Below, piece by piece: positions 51,607 to 62,578 of a stretch of 64,000 nucleotides of DNA (position 1 is its first letter; each line of letters opens with the position of its first letter). The translations under genes and the position numbers were made by a program. The DNA is from Bacteroidales bacterium (GTDB lineage: Bacteria > Bacteroidota > Bacteroidia > Bacteroidales > UBA932), in the NCBI GenBank assembly GCA_017554335.1, contig JAFZIO010000059.1:1-64000 (forward strand), written 5' to 3'. The notes under the pieces were generated by a model that was given only the letters and a program-made list of their open reading frames with translations, was not told the DNA's origin and did not search any database.

Positions 51607-53358
51607 ATGAAAAAAATTCTTATCCTTTTATCGCTCGCTTTGCTGGCATTCGCCTGCGAGCAGCAGAAACCTGAAGAGGAGTACAGCCTGAAGGTGGATC
51701 CTCTTGAGGTGAATATAGACAAGGATGGCGGTTCCGTTACCGTAGCCGTAGAATCCAACGGCAAATGGGCGGTTACGTCGACGGACAACTGGATTACCAT
51801 CGATCCTGCTGAGGGAGAGGGCAATGCCACCGTTACCCTGAGCGCCGGGAAGAACGATACGGAAAAAGCCCGCAAGGGTGCTGTCTCCGTTAACGGCCCT
51901 TCCAAGAAATACACCGTTACCGTGAAGCAGGAAGTCTCCAGGCCCGAGGGACCCGACGCGCCTGTCAAGATTACCGAAATCAAGACCGCAGACGACTTCG
52001 TTGCCTTCGGCAAGGCTATGGACAGCTATGAGTCCACCGAGACCGTTAAGCTGGCGGCCGATATCACCGTCAATGCTCCGGTGGCGTTCCTTGCCTGCAA
52101 CTTCGACGGCCAGGACCACACCATTACCTTTAATTACGAGGAGAACACCGCCTATACTGATGCAGATCCCACCACCCAGTGTCTCGGTCTCTTCCGCAAG
52201 GTAGGCGGCACTGTGGACGGGAACAAGCTCAGCGTGTCCGTCAAGAACCTCAAGACCGCCGGTTCCATCAAGACCGCACCTGAAGACAACAGCGGCACCG
52301 AATACACCTATTATATCGGTGGCATCGCAGGATATGCAGACGGTGACGCAAGATTCGAGAACTGCGTGAACGGCATCTCCCTCGAGGCGACTTCCTTCAA
52401 CACCCAGCATATGGGCGGCATCATCGGCCACGCCTGCGAGGACGTGGTTCTGGTCAATTGCCAGAACAAGGCCTCTGTTGCCGTGTCCCGTGCCGGCAAG
52501 GAATCCAAAGCTTCGCAGCTGGGCGGCATCTGCGGCCATTGTGCCACCAAGGCCAGTATCACCGGCTGCGTCAACGACGGTGAAATCAGCTACACCGCTG
52601 CAGGTACCTGCCGTATGGGCGGTATCGTTGGCTACACGAACAACGTGACCACCGCACTGTACAAAGATTGTGTGAACAACGGTTCCGTGAGGAACGACGC
52701 TACCGGTTACACCGGAACTTCCTGGGCCTATGTAGGCGGAATCACCGGCTACTTCGGCACCCCGGGCGATGCCTGTCAGGTGGTTTATGAGAACTGCACC
52801 AACAATGGTTCCATCAGCTCCGACACGGGCGAAAACAAGCTCCGTACACGAGTTGCCGGAATTGCGGCACTCGCCGGAAAGGGCGAGGGCGGTCTCTTCA
52901 CATACAAGAACTGTACAAACAACGGTGCCATTTCCCAGACCAAGGGCAGCAACAGCTCTACCCGTGCCCAGCTTGCCGGTATCGTTGCATACTGCGAGAC
53001 CGTAGCTGCAGTGGCGATTGACGGCTGCGTGAACAGCGGTACAATTACTACCGACGCAGCTGGCGTCAAGTATGTAGGCGTGGGCGCTATGATAGGCGGC
53101 GGCGGTGACGTCAAGTCCACCATTACCAACGTGACCGTTAATGCCAGCACCGTAATAACCTGCGTTGCCGGTACTGCTGCCGGTCTTATCGGCGGATCCG
53201 TCAGTGCCTTCAACACATCCATCAGCGGCAAGGTCGCCGGTACTATCGTCTCCGGTGATACCACGACCGTTGCTGATGGCGGCAACTTCGGCTCGATGCT
53301 CTTCGGCATGCCGCTCGGCGACGGCAGCTCCATCGGCGGCGTGTCCTTCGCCCAGTAA
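51607..53358 (+). CDS. BACON-domain lipoprotein with GLUG-like repeats
   Basis: The 583-residue protein has a lipoprotein signal (LALLAFAC, Cys17), a BACON domain (about 25-105, GGSVTVAVESNGKWAVTSTD and WITIDPAEGEGNATVTLSAG) and a long beta-helix made of repeats. These contain YYIGGIAGYADG, HMGGIIGHACED, QLGGICGHCATK, RMGGIVGYTNN and WAYVGGITGYFG, the GLUG-like pattern seen in adhesins. It is probably a surface glycan- or polymer-binding protein of the locus. It lies 21 bases after susD and eight before the next gene. The ligand is unknown. Confidence 0.87.
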   Translation: MKKILILLSLALLAFACEQQKPEEEYSLKVDPLEVNIDKDGGSVTVAVESNGKWAVTSTDNWITIDPAEGEGNATVTLSAGKNDTEKARKGAVSVNGPSKKYTVTVKQEVSRPEGPDAPVKITEIKTADDFVAFGKAMDSYESTETVKLAADITVNAPVAFLACNFDGQDHTITFNYEENTAYTDADPTTQCLGLFRKVGGTVDGNKLSVSVKNLKTAGSIKTAPEDNSGTEYTYYIGGIAGYADGDARFENCVNGISLEATSFNTQHMGGIIGHACEDVVLVNCQNKASVAVSRAGKESKASQLGGICGHCATKASITGCVNDGEISYTAAGTCRMGGIVGYTNNVTTALYKDCVNNGSVRNDATGYTGTSWAYVGGITGYFGTPGDACQVVYENCTNNGSISSDTGENKLRTRVAGIAALAGKGEGGLFTYKNCTNNGAISQTKGSNSSTRAQLAGIVAYCETVAAVAIDGCVNSGTITTDAAGVKYVGVGAMIGGGGDVKSTITNVTVNASTVITCVAGTAAGLIGGSVSAFNTSISGKVAGTIVSGDTTTVADGGNFGSMLFGMPLGDGSSIGGVSFAQ

Positions 53359-53366
53359 CACACCAT

Positions 53367-54737
53367 ATGCTGAAAAGCAGACTCGTTTTATTCGCTGTTC
53401 TGGCGGCACTTTGCGCTCCCTCCTGCTCGGATCCGGACAAACCGGACGAGCCGGGGGAGCCTGCCGTCGAAGCGGAGTTCACTGCCGTTGCCGGACTGTC
53501 CGACCGTTCGGTGCAGGCGGAGGGCGAATCATTCACAATCAGCATCACCGCTACTGCGGCGTGGGAAGTATCCACGGCCGCCTGGATAACTGCGACACCT
53601 TCCAGGGGGGAGGCGGGCAGTTTTGACATCGAGGTGGAAGTCGGCGCGGCGGCTGCAGGAGAGGAGCGGTCGGGCTTCGTCCGTCTGACCTGCGGCAAGG
53701 ACACCCGTTCCATGCTCGTTTCCCAGATAAGTTCCAGGGAACCGGGACCGGAAGACCTTTACCTTGACTCTCCGTTCTCCGACCTGCTGCATTACAGCAC
53801 CGGTCGCCTCCGCACCACCACTGCGGTTATGCAGAGCTTCGACCTTGCCAAAGACGGCACCATCTACTACACCCAGCTGAACAATAACTTCCGGGTTTAT
53901 CTGTCCTGGGGCCCCCGCAACGGCCAGAATCAGCCTTCGGACTTTATGACTCTGAATTTCACGGGACACGGCTCAAACTTCACAATCGAGGAGGATTCCG
54001 CCGGCAAGGTATGGCTGTGGATGGACAACTATTCCAGCAAGAATTCGAAAGGGGAGTACTGGGGGGCTCAGATAATCTCCCGTTTCCCCGTCCGCAAAGG
54101 CTCCACCCTGAATCCTTCGGATGCCAGCGAGAACTATTATTTCGGTGAGTCCAATATCTCCGTGGCGGTCGATCTGGAGGGCGATATGCTCACCATCCTG
54201 GGCATTTCTACGGGCCGTATCAGGACCTACAAGCTCAGCGATCTGCGTGCGCTTCCTGTAGAAGATATCACGCTTGATGCCATTACATACGGCGGAGAGA
54301 GCGCTGCGCCTGTAACTGAAAAGACGGAAACGCCCGTCGTGAAGGCCAGGGACGCCAGGAAACTTAGCCCTCTGGGCGATTTCTCCATCTCCCGCGGCAA
54401 GTACGAAGACGGAACGACCATTTCATGGCAGGGATTCGACATCCACGGCGGACTGGTGTATCAGGCCCAGGGTAACGGTCATACTGACGGTACGCCTTCT
54501 CCGGGCTGGGTGCAGATACGCAAGATAGACGGCACGCCTGTCATACCCCTGACTACAATCAAGGCCCTGGAAGACCTGCAGGCTCTCAAGGAGGCCGGCA
54601 TCACCGACACCGGTTATATGGAGCCCGAGGGCGTCAAGTGGCGTAACGGCCTGGTTTACCTCGGCTTTGCAAGCAAGAATTCAAACAATGAACGCAGGGG
54701 TACAATATTCAATTATAACCCTGCGCTCGTGAAGTAG
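53367..54737 (+). CDS. BACON lipoprotein with helveticin J/TagC-like beta-propeller
   Basis: The 456-residue protein has a lipoprotein signal (ALCAPSC, Cys20) and a BACON domain (about 32-130, SITATAAWEVSTAAWITATP). The remaining ~320 residues look like the five-bladed propeller of the helveticin J/TagC group: QSFDLAKDGTIYYTQL, LNFTGHGSNFTIEEDSAGKVW, WQGFDIHGGLVYQAQGNG and EPEGVKWRNGLVYLGFASKN. This match is from pattern memory and is moderate. TagC-type proteins are tied to teichoic acids, which fits the glycerol-phosphate genes upstream. It is the last gene of the operon. Enzymatic activity versus simple binding is unresolved. Confidence 0.72.
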   Translation: MLKSRLVLFAVLAALCAPSCSDPDKPDEPGEPAVEAEFTAVAGLSDRSVQAEGESFTISITATAAWEVSTAAWITATPSRGEAGSFDIEVEVGAAAAGEERSGFVRLTCGKDTRSMLVSQISSREPGPEDLYLDSPFSDLLHYSTGRLRTTTAVMQSFDLAKDGTIYYTQLNNNFRVYLSWGPRNGQNQPSDFMTLNFTGHGSNFTIEEDSAGKVWLWMDNYSSKNSKGEYWGAQIISRFPVRKGSTLNPSDASENYYFGESNISVAVDLEGDMLTILGISTGRIRTYKLSDLRALPVEDITLDAITYGGESAAPVTEKTETPVVKARDARKLSPLGDFSISRGKYEDGTTISWQGFDIHGGLVYQAQGNGHTDGTPSPGWVQIRKIDGTPVIPLTTIKALEDLQALKEAGITDTGYMEPEGVKWRNGLVYLGFASKNSNNERRGTIFNYNPALVK

Positions 54738-54751
54738 AACTTGTTCTAAAA

Positions 54752-56919
<2,168 letters not shown>

Positions 56920-59175
56920 CTATTTCAGGAACCAGTTGCATGAGGCCTCGTCTCCGGCTATCCAGACCGTGTCGCCGGCATAGAAGAGGTAGTCTGCACC
57001 GGGATTGGTAAGGAACTTGTCTCCGTGGAGGACGCTTATAATCATGCATCCGCTCTTGCGCATATCGCTTTCTTTAAGTGTTTTTCCGGTCAGGAACGAG
57101 TCGGGGCCGAGCTGGTATACCTTTACTGTGAAATTGGAATCCGCATCGACAGGGGTGTGCACGGTATTCTCTTCAACTATATTTTTGAACGACTCGATCT
57201 GAGCGTCCGTACCTACCGCCACCAGCCGGTCATGAGGATAAACCGGTTCATCCCCGGAAGGTATGTGTATGTTTTTATTCCCGCGCTGTATTTTGATAAT
57301 ATTGATGCCGGAGTTCTTGCGGAAGGGCATCTCGCGCAGGGACCTGCCTATGTAAGCGAAGTCGGGGGAGACCTCTACGACGGCAGTATGGATGTTGTAC
57401 ATGCCCATCTTCTCCTTGACGGACGACGTTACCGGCGCCATCTTCTTCTCCATCTCCTCCTTCTCATTGAAGTTCTCTATAAAACGCTTTTCCAGGCCCG
57501 AGAAGCGCTTGAATGCCAGTTTGGCAGTCAGCAATACCACAAGGCCGGCGCCTATGACCATCAGCACGCCCCAGGCTCCGAGCTGGAAATAACTGGTAAT
57601 TGCGGCTATGATGAAAGCAATGGCTATCAGGATCCTGAATACCAGGAGGGAAAGTATGGGCCAGCGGTTGGCTGCTTTCTCTTTAAGCAGTTTGGTTGCA
57701 TGTTTGCTGATGCTGCCGTTGGTTATGGCGAGGCCGTACAGGAACGGCGTCATGACAATGAGTTCTATCACCAGGCAGATGACGTGGCGCAGCCTTTCGC
57801 TCATATCCGGAACCAGCTTGCCCGCCAGTCCGTTGAGCAGTTTGGGAAATGCCAGAAGTATGGCCAGCAGAATTACTCCGTAAAGGATTACACGGATAGA
57901 ATAGCTCTTCATGAGCTGCCACCATGCATTGTTCTCAGCTACAGAGGCGCCGTCGGAACTGGTCTGCGGCGGATTGATCTTCTCCAGAATATTGGGAGGA
58001 AGTACCCTCTGAAGCCAGTCGCTTACCGGATCGGCCGCCTTGATCATGTACGGGGTTGTAAAGGCCGTAATTACAGATACGGTAATAATAACCGGGTATA
58101 TGAATTCCCTCATGACCCCGAGGCTGCAGCCAAGGCTTGCGATGATGAATCCGAATTCGCCGAGCTGGGCCAGGCTGAAGCCGGTGTGCACGGCCGTATC
58201 CAGACCTTTGCCTGCCAGCAGTGCGCCGGCGGTTGCGAAGGTCAGAATACCGCCCATGGCAACCACGGCCAGTATCAGTATGGTTGCCCAATGGGCGCCT
58301 ATTACGGCCGGGTCTATCATCATACCGACGGATACGAAGAAGATGGCGCCGAAGAGGTCCTTGATGCCCTTCAGCAAGTGCTCTATGCGCTCGCCCTCAA
58401 TTGTTTCGGCAAGTATCGAACCCATGACGAAGGCTCCCAGGGCGGTAGAGAAGCCGGCCAGGGAGGCGAGTGTCACCATGCCGAAGCACAGTCCTATGGA
58501 TATGATGAGGAGTATTTCGTCTGTCAGGTACTTCTTGGCCTTCTTGAGCAGAATAGGGATGACGTATATACCAATCAGGAACCAGAGTATAAGGAAGAAT
58601 GCCAAACGCGCAAGGCTGAGCACCATCTCGCCGCCGGCAAACTTGTTGGAGACGGCCATGGTGGAAAGCAGCACCATGAGCAACACCGCCACCAGGTCTT
58701 CCACGACAAGTACGCCGAACACAAGGCCGGCATAGGGTTTCTGCTTGAGCCCCATGTCGTCGAAGGTCTTGATGATTATGGTTGTAGAGCTCATGGACAG
58801 CAGACCTCCCAGGAAGGTGCTCTCCATCGTCGTCCATCCGAGGGCGTTGCCAACTATGATGCCCACTATGAACATGCCTATACAGTTGGTCCCGCATGTT
58901 ATGAGGGCGCTGCTGCCGACTTTCAGCAGCCGTTTGAAGCTGAATTCCAGACCCAGGGCGAAGAGCAGGAAGATGATTCCCAGCTCGGACCACTGGTGTA
59001 CTGATTCGGTGCTGGTGATGTTGGGGAAGAAATCCAGGTGGGGACTGATGAGGAAGCCCGCTATGATATATCCGAGGATAAGCGGCTGCTTGAGCGCACG
59101 GGAAATTACCGTGAACACTCCGGCTGCTATCAGGATAAGGGCAAGGTCTCGGACCAGGTTTATTTCTTCAGACAT
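56920..59175 (-). CDS. Kef-type monovalent cation:proton antiporter (CPA2) with TrkA-C domain
   Basis: The 751-residue protein has about 12 helices in its first ~400 residues, with PLILGYIIAGFLISP, ELGIIFLLFALGLEFS, LLSMSSTTIIIKTF and AQLGEFGFIIASLG of the CPA2/KefB family. A second membrane segment follows (430-570) and the C-terminus (about 600-751) has two TrkA-C-like lobes (HDRLVAVGTDAQIESFKNIV). It exchanges K+ or Na+ for protons. It overlaps the aminotransferase gene by 16 bases. Regulation is likely by a nucleotide through the TrkA-C part. Confidence 0.9.
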   Translation of the reverse strand: MSEEINLVRDLALILIAAGVFTVISRALKQPLILGYIIAGFLISPHLDFFPNITSTESVHQWSELGIIFLLFALGLEFSFKRLLKVGSSALITCGTNCIGMFIVGIIVGNALGWTTMESTFLGGLLSMSSTTIIIKTFDDMGLKQKPYAGLVFGVLVVEDLVAVLLMVLLSTMAVSNKFAGGEMVLSLARLAFFLILWFLIGIYVIPILLKKAKKYLTDEILLIISIGLCFGMVTLASLAGFSTALGAFVMGSILAETIEGERIEHLLKGIKDLFGAIFFVSVGMMIDPAVIGAHWATILILAVVAMGGILTFATAGALLAGKGLDTAVHTGFSLAQLGEFGFIIASLGCSLGVMREFIYPVIITVSVITAFTTPYMIKAADPVSDWLQRVLPPNILEKINPPQTSSDGASVAENNAWWQLMKSYSIRVILYGVILLAILLAFPKLLNGLAGKLVPDMSERLRHVICLVIELIVMTPFLYGLAITNGSISKHATKLLKEKAANRWPILSLLVFRILIAIAFIIAAITSYFQLGAWGVLMVIGAGLVVLLTAKLAFKRFSGLEKRFIENFNEKEEMEKKMAPVTSSVKEKMGMYNIHTAVVEVSPDFAYIGRSLREMPFRKNSGINIIKIQRGNKNIHIPSGDEPVYPHDRLVAVGTDAQIESFKNIVEENTVHTPVDADSNFTVKVYQLGPDSFLTGKTLKESDMRKSGCMIISVLHGDKFLTNPGADYLFYAGDTVWIAGDEASCNWFLK

Positions 59176-60371
59176 TTATCGTACTCGCTTAATGCCGTAG
59201 CCAGCAGGTTCATGGCCCTGCGCAGTTGCGGTACTTCCAGTACGTAGGCTATACGGGCATGCTTGAGCCCGGCGCCGGGCGTCTTGTAGAAGGACGCTGC
59301 AGGGGTTATCATCAAGGTCTCATTGTCCATGCGGAAGTCGGTAAGCAGCCATTTCGCGAAGTTCTCGGCGCTGTCTACCGGCAGTTCCGCTACGGTGTAG
59401 AAGGCTCCGTAGGGCATGGGAGAGTATACTCCGGGCATGGCGTTCAGGGCTTCGACCGCGCAGTCCCTGCGGCGTATGTACTCTTCCCGTACTTCCTGGA
59501 AATATGAGTCGGGAGTGTCCAGGGCGCCTATTGCGGCGTACTGGCCCAGCACCGGGGGACAAAGCCTTGCCTGGGCATATTTGAGGGCGCAGGCCATCAC
59601 TTCTTGGTTCCGGGAGATTATGCAGCCTATGCGGGCTCCGCAGAGGTTGTAACGCTTGGAGACGGAGTCGACGATTATTACGTTCTGCTCGCATCCGGGG
59701 ATCTGGAGGGCGCTGAAATAGGGCTCGTCGGTGTAGCAGAACTCCCTGTACACCTCGTCGCAGATGAGGAAGAGGTCGTGGCGGCGGCAGAAATCCCCGA
59801 TGGCCAGCATCTCTTCCTTGGTGAAGAGTTTTCCGGAGGGGTTGCAGGGGTTGCTGAGCAGCACGGCCCTGGTTGCGGGCGTGAGTATCTTTTCGAACTC
59901 GGAGATGTCGGGTACCCTGAAGCCTTCACGGATGTCGGAATGAACCGCCTTCAGCGTTATTCCGTTCAGGAAGGCGTAGGTCTGGTAGTTGGTGTAGAAG
60001 GGCTCTACGACTATTATTTCGTCGCCCTGGCCGGCCGCTATCTGCATGGCCGACGCGAAGGCTTCGCTTCCGCCGACGGTTATCAGCAGCTGGGACGTTT
60101 CGATGTCGAGCCCGAGCTTGCGGTAGTACTTTTCGACCATGCCCCTGCGAAGGTCGATGAGGCCGGCGGAGTGGGTGTACGACAGATGGTGCATGCCGTT
60201 GCAGCGGGCGCTGACGGCCTGTGTCGCGCAGTCGGGGGATTTGATGTCGGGGGCGCCTACGTTCAGGTGGTATACCTTTACTCCTGCGGCCTCGGCGGCT
60301 TCGGAGAAGGGGACGAGCTTGCGGATTGCCGATGCGGGCATTGCCTGGGCCCGGGGTGATACTTTCAACAT
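59160..60371 (-). CDS. PLP-dependent aminotransferase (aspartate aminotransferase-like)
   Basis: This 403-residue fold-type I aminotransferase shows YHLNVGAPDIKSPDCATQAV, LLSNPCNPSGK (Asn loop), LICDEVYREF (cofactor Asp), VDSVSKRYNLCGARIG (Schiff-base Lys) and ARIAYVLE (carboxylate Arg). It probably interconverts aspartate and oxaloacetate or a similar pair. Its neighbours asd and asnA use aspartate, which supports that substrate. The ATG is one base after the asd stop. Confidence 0.9.
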   Translation of the reverse strand: MLKVSPRAQAMPASAIRKLVPFSEAAEAAGVKVYHLNVGAPDIKSPDCATQAVSARCNGMHHLSYTHSAGLIDLRRGMVEKYYRKLGLDIETSQLLITVGGSEAFASAMQIAAGQGDEIIVVEPFYTNYQTYAFLNGITLKAVHSDIREGFRVPDISEFEKILTPATRAVLLSNPCNPSGKLFTKEEMLAIGDFCRRHDLFLICDEVYREFCYTDEPYFSALQIPGCEQNVIIVDSVSKRYNLCGARIGCIISRNQEVMACALKYAQARLCPPVLGQYAAIGALDTPDSYFQEVREEYIRRRDCAVEALNAMPGVYSPMPYGAFYTVAELPVDSAENFAKWLLTDFRMDNETLMITPAASFYKTPGAGLKHARIAYVLEVPQLRRAMNLLATALSEYDKCLKK

Positions 60372-60372
60372 A

Positions 60373-61374
60373 TTATTTCCTGCTGATAAGATATTCTGCT
60401 ATTTGTACCGCATTGAGGGCGGCTCCTTTCTTGATCTGGTCTCCGGAGAGCCAGAGGGTGATACCGTTTTCGTTGGCCAGGTCCTTGCGCACGCGTCCTA
60501 CGTATATGTCGTCCTTGCCACCGGTGAAGAGGGGCATGGGGTAGGTCTTGGTGGCGGGGTCGTCCTGGAGGGTGACTCCGGGGGCGGCGGCAAGGGCATC
60601 CTGCACCTGCTTGACGTCGAGGGGCTTTTCAGTCTCGATCCAGACGGCTTCCGAGTGGGAGCGGAGGGCGGAGATGCGTACGCACATGGCGGAGCAGCGG
60701 ACGTCGGAGTGGAGTATCTTCCGGGTCTCGTTGAACATCTTCATTTCCTCCTTGGTGTAGCCGTTGTCCTGGAAAACGTCAATTTGCGGGATGACGTTGT
60801 AGGCCAGCTGGTAGGCGAACTTGTTTACCGTTACGGGCTTGCCTTCCACCAGCTCTTTGTATTGCTGCTCGAGCTCGGCCATGGCCTGTGCTCCGGCGCC
60901 GGATGCGGACTGATAACTCGCTACGTGTATGCGCGTTATGTGCGACAACTGCTCAATCGGTTTAAGTACCACGACCATCATGATGGTGGTGCAGTTGGGG
61001 TTGGCGATTATGCCGCGGGGCCTGTTGAGTGCGTCTTCGGCATTGCATTCGGGAACCACCAGGGGGACGTCCGCGTCCATCCTGAAGGCGGAGGAGTTGT
61101 CTATCATGACGGCTCCGTACTTCGTGATAGTTTCTGCGAATTCCTTGGATGTGGATGCTCCGGCGGAGGTGAATGCGAAATCTACGCCTTTGAAATCGTC
61201 GTTGTGCTGCAGGAGTCGGACTTCGCATTCCTTTCCTTTAAACTTATACTTCCGCCCGGCGCTGCGCTCAGAGCCGAACAACAGGAGTTCATCGATAGGG
61301 AAGTTCCTCTCTTCCAGAACTTTAAGAAATTCTTGGCCAACTGCTCCGCTGGCCCCAACAATAGCTACTTTCAT
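60373..61374 (-). CDS. asd: Aspartate-semialdehyde dehydrogenase
   Basis: The 333-residue protein reduces aspartyl phosphate to aspartate semialdehyde with NADPH, feeding lysine/diaminopimelate, threonine and methionine synthesis. It has [18 protein letters not shown] (NADP fold), [25 protein letters not shown] (catalytic Cys), and [15 protein letters not shown]. The ATG at 61374 is chosen because the -7 box TATATTTG ends six bases upstream. It is the first gene of the operon that ends with asnA. Confidence 0.95.
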   Translation of the reverse strand: MKVAIVGASGAVGQEFLKVLEERNFPIDELLLFGSERSAGRKYKFKGKECEVRLLQHNDDFKGVDFAFTSAGASTSKEFAETITKYGAVMIDNSSAFRMDADVPLVVPECNAEDALNRPRGIIANPNCTTIMMVVVLKPIEQLSHITRIHVASYQSASGAGAQAMAELEQQYKELVEGKPVTVNKFAYQLAYNVIPQIDVFQDNGYTKEEMKMFNETRKILHSDVRCSAMCVRISALRSHSEAVWIETEKPLDVKQVQDALAAAPGVTLQDDPATKTYPMPLFTGGKDDIYVGRVRKDLANENGITLWLSGDQIKKGAALNAVQIAEYLISRK

Positions 61375-61380
61375 AATCTG

Positions 61381-61411
61381 CAAATATAACTATTCTTGCG
61401 CTTATTTCCAA
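61381..61411 (-). promoter_or_regulatory. Promoter of the asd operon
   Basis: On the minus strand TTG (61411-61409), 20 bases, TATATTTG (61388-61381), then six bases to ATG. A full consensus with a near-zero leader. Confidence 0.78.
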
Positions 61412-61512
61412 CGGCCGCAGATTGGCCGGTTTGCGGGCCGTGTCCGCTACAATCATGCATGAGTCGGGCAACTTTCCGCCGTCTTTCTGCCCGCCATGCT
61501 ACTTCCAGTCGT

Positions 61513-61647
61513 AATCTGACAACTTTCACCGGTTTTCCTGTCAGAACTGGCGAGATATCAGTCAATCTGACAGGTTTTTGCCCAAAATCTGTCAGAAACA
61601 GTGAAAATGATCCCAATCTGACAGAAAAACTGCTGATTTCTGTCAGG
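61513..61647. repeat. Six-copy alternating TCTGACAG-type half-site array
   Basis: Copies at 61513-61521 (AATCTGACA), 61537-61545 (CCTGTCAGA), 61564-61574, 61588-61596, 61615-61625 and 61637-61647 alternate in orientation with ~25-base spacing, giving three inverted pairs. The motif shares the TGACAG core with the operator array before the fic gene at 29153. Confidence 0.75.
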
Positions 61648-61837
61648 GACGGCGAGGATTATTGTTGCTATACCCGTATATGCGGCAGCGGCTCGGCCGG
61701 GTTGCGGGGAGCAACATCCAAAGGGCTCTCTTCCCCGGCCGGCCGCCGCCGGAGTTCCCAAACAGGGTAGTCTAATAAATAAAGTGTATGACTTTATGTT
61801 GGCCGGGCTGCCGTCGGCCTGATAAAAAGGCCGCCAG

Positions 61838-61980
61838 CAGCAGGGGTGAGACCGCACAATCGGCGTTGGAAAGACTGTAATGCTGGCTCGGTGGACTCCA
61901 GCAGGGGGCGAGACCGCATAATCGGCGTTGGGAAGACTGAAATGCTGGCTCGAGGGGTTCCAGCAGGGGCCGAGCCAGCA
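61838..61980. repeat. 61-62 bp tandem repeat, about 2.3 copies
   Basis: CAGCAGGGG recurs at 61838, 61899 and 61961. Each full unit contains GAGACCGCAYAATCGGCGTT and a TGCTGG/CCAGCA hairpin. The last copy is partial and ends with CGAGCCAGCA, an inverted match to TGCTGGCTCG. Confidence 0.75.
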
Positions 61981-62175
61981 ATTATTGCCGTAGAAGCTAT
62001 GTTTCGCGGTCTCGGCAATCTGGCCAAAGCAGTTGGTGACGGCCGCCGCGAGGATGGCCTTTCCCCAGAGCCACCCACAGCGGCGCGCCGTAGCCGCCGG
62101 AGGTCGCATATTCCGGCGGCGGCATCCGACCAGAGTCCTCTTGTACCCTTCAGTGAGTCAAAATGATAGCTGCTG

Positions 62176-62256
62176 GGAACAAAAGGAAATATTTTGTTCC
62201 GGAAATGGCAAAAACAAATGAATCGGGAACAAACGAAGCTGATTTGTTCCCGATTC
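62176..62256. repeat. Alternating GGAACAAA half-site array
   Basis: GGAACAAAA (62176-62184) with TTTTGTTCC (62192-62200), then GAATCGGGAACAAA (62220-62233) with TTTGTTCCCGATTC (62243-62256), the latter a perfect 14-bp stem. The organisation resembles the TGACAG arrays. Confidence 0.72.
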
Positions 62257-62376
62257 GTAAAGTTTAAGTCCCTCCCTCGAGGGGAGGGATATGTAAGAGT
62301 ATGTATAATAATGGCAGGGGGTGTCGGGGGGTACGCCCCCCGTCCCCTGGGGGTGCAGGGGGATAGTAGTCTTAGA

Positions 62377-62426
62377 CGTTTTGCCGGATGGCAAAACGAC
62401 TAACGCCCGCTTCACAGCGGGCGTTA
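62377..62426 (-). terminator. Paired hairpins downstream of trmD
   Basis: CGTTTTGCC/GGCAAAACG (62377-62385, 62390-62398) and TAACGCCCGCT/AGCGGGCGTTA (62401-62411, 62416-62426) are both perfect stems. They lie about 150 bases beyond the trmD stop and may end its transcript. Confidence 0.55.
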
Positions 62427-62578
62427 ACGGTTAGTTAGTAGTGTATACCTTTAGAAGGTTAATTATTGTTGGTTAGAATAGTTGTTGATTTCCGAATGCA
62501 AATATACTGCAATTTTTTTATTCGGCAAGCATTTTTGCAAAAATTTTTGAAAAAATATATTTTTATTTTTAAAATATT

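Larger units (their letters stand above)
61375..62578. other. 1.2 kb gene-free region with repeat arrays
   Basis: No protein gene is supported. The stretch holds the asd promoter (61381-61411), a six-copy alternating TCTGACAG-type array (61513-61647), a 61-62 bp tandem repeat (61838-61980), a four-copy GGAACAAA-type array (62176-62256), GC-rich palindromes (62267-62360), two strong hairpins (62377-62426) and an AT-rich tail before trmD. Confidence 0.75.

Noticed and set aside
57025..59004. A 659-codon plus-strand open frame opposite the Kef antiporter
   Set aside because: It mirrors the antiporter codons; Tyr/His/Gln-rich product without family features.
61513..61647. CRISPR array
   Set aside because: The repeated units are short, alternate in orientation and have no constant repeat-spacer pattern; no cas genes are present in the window.
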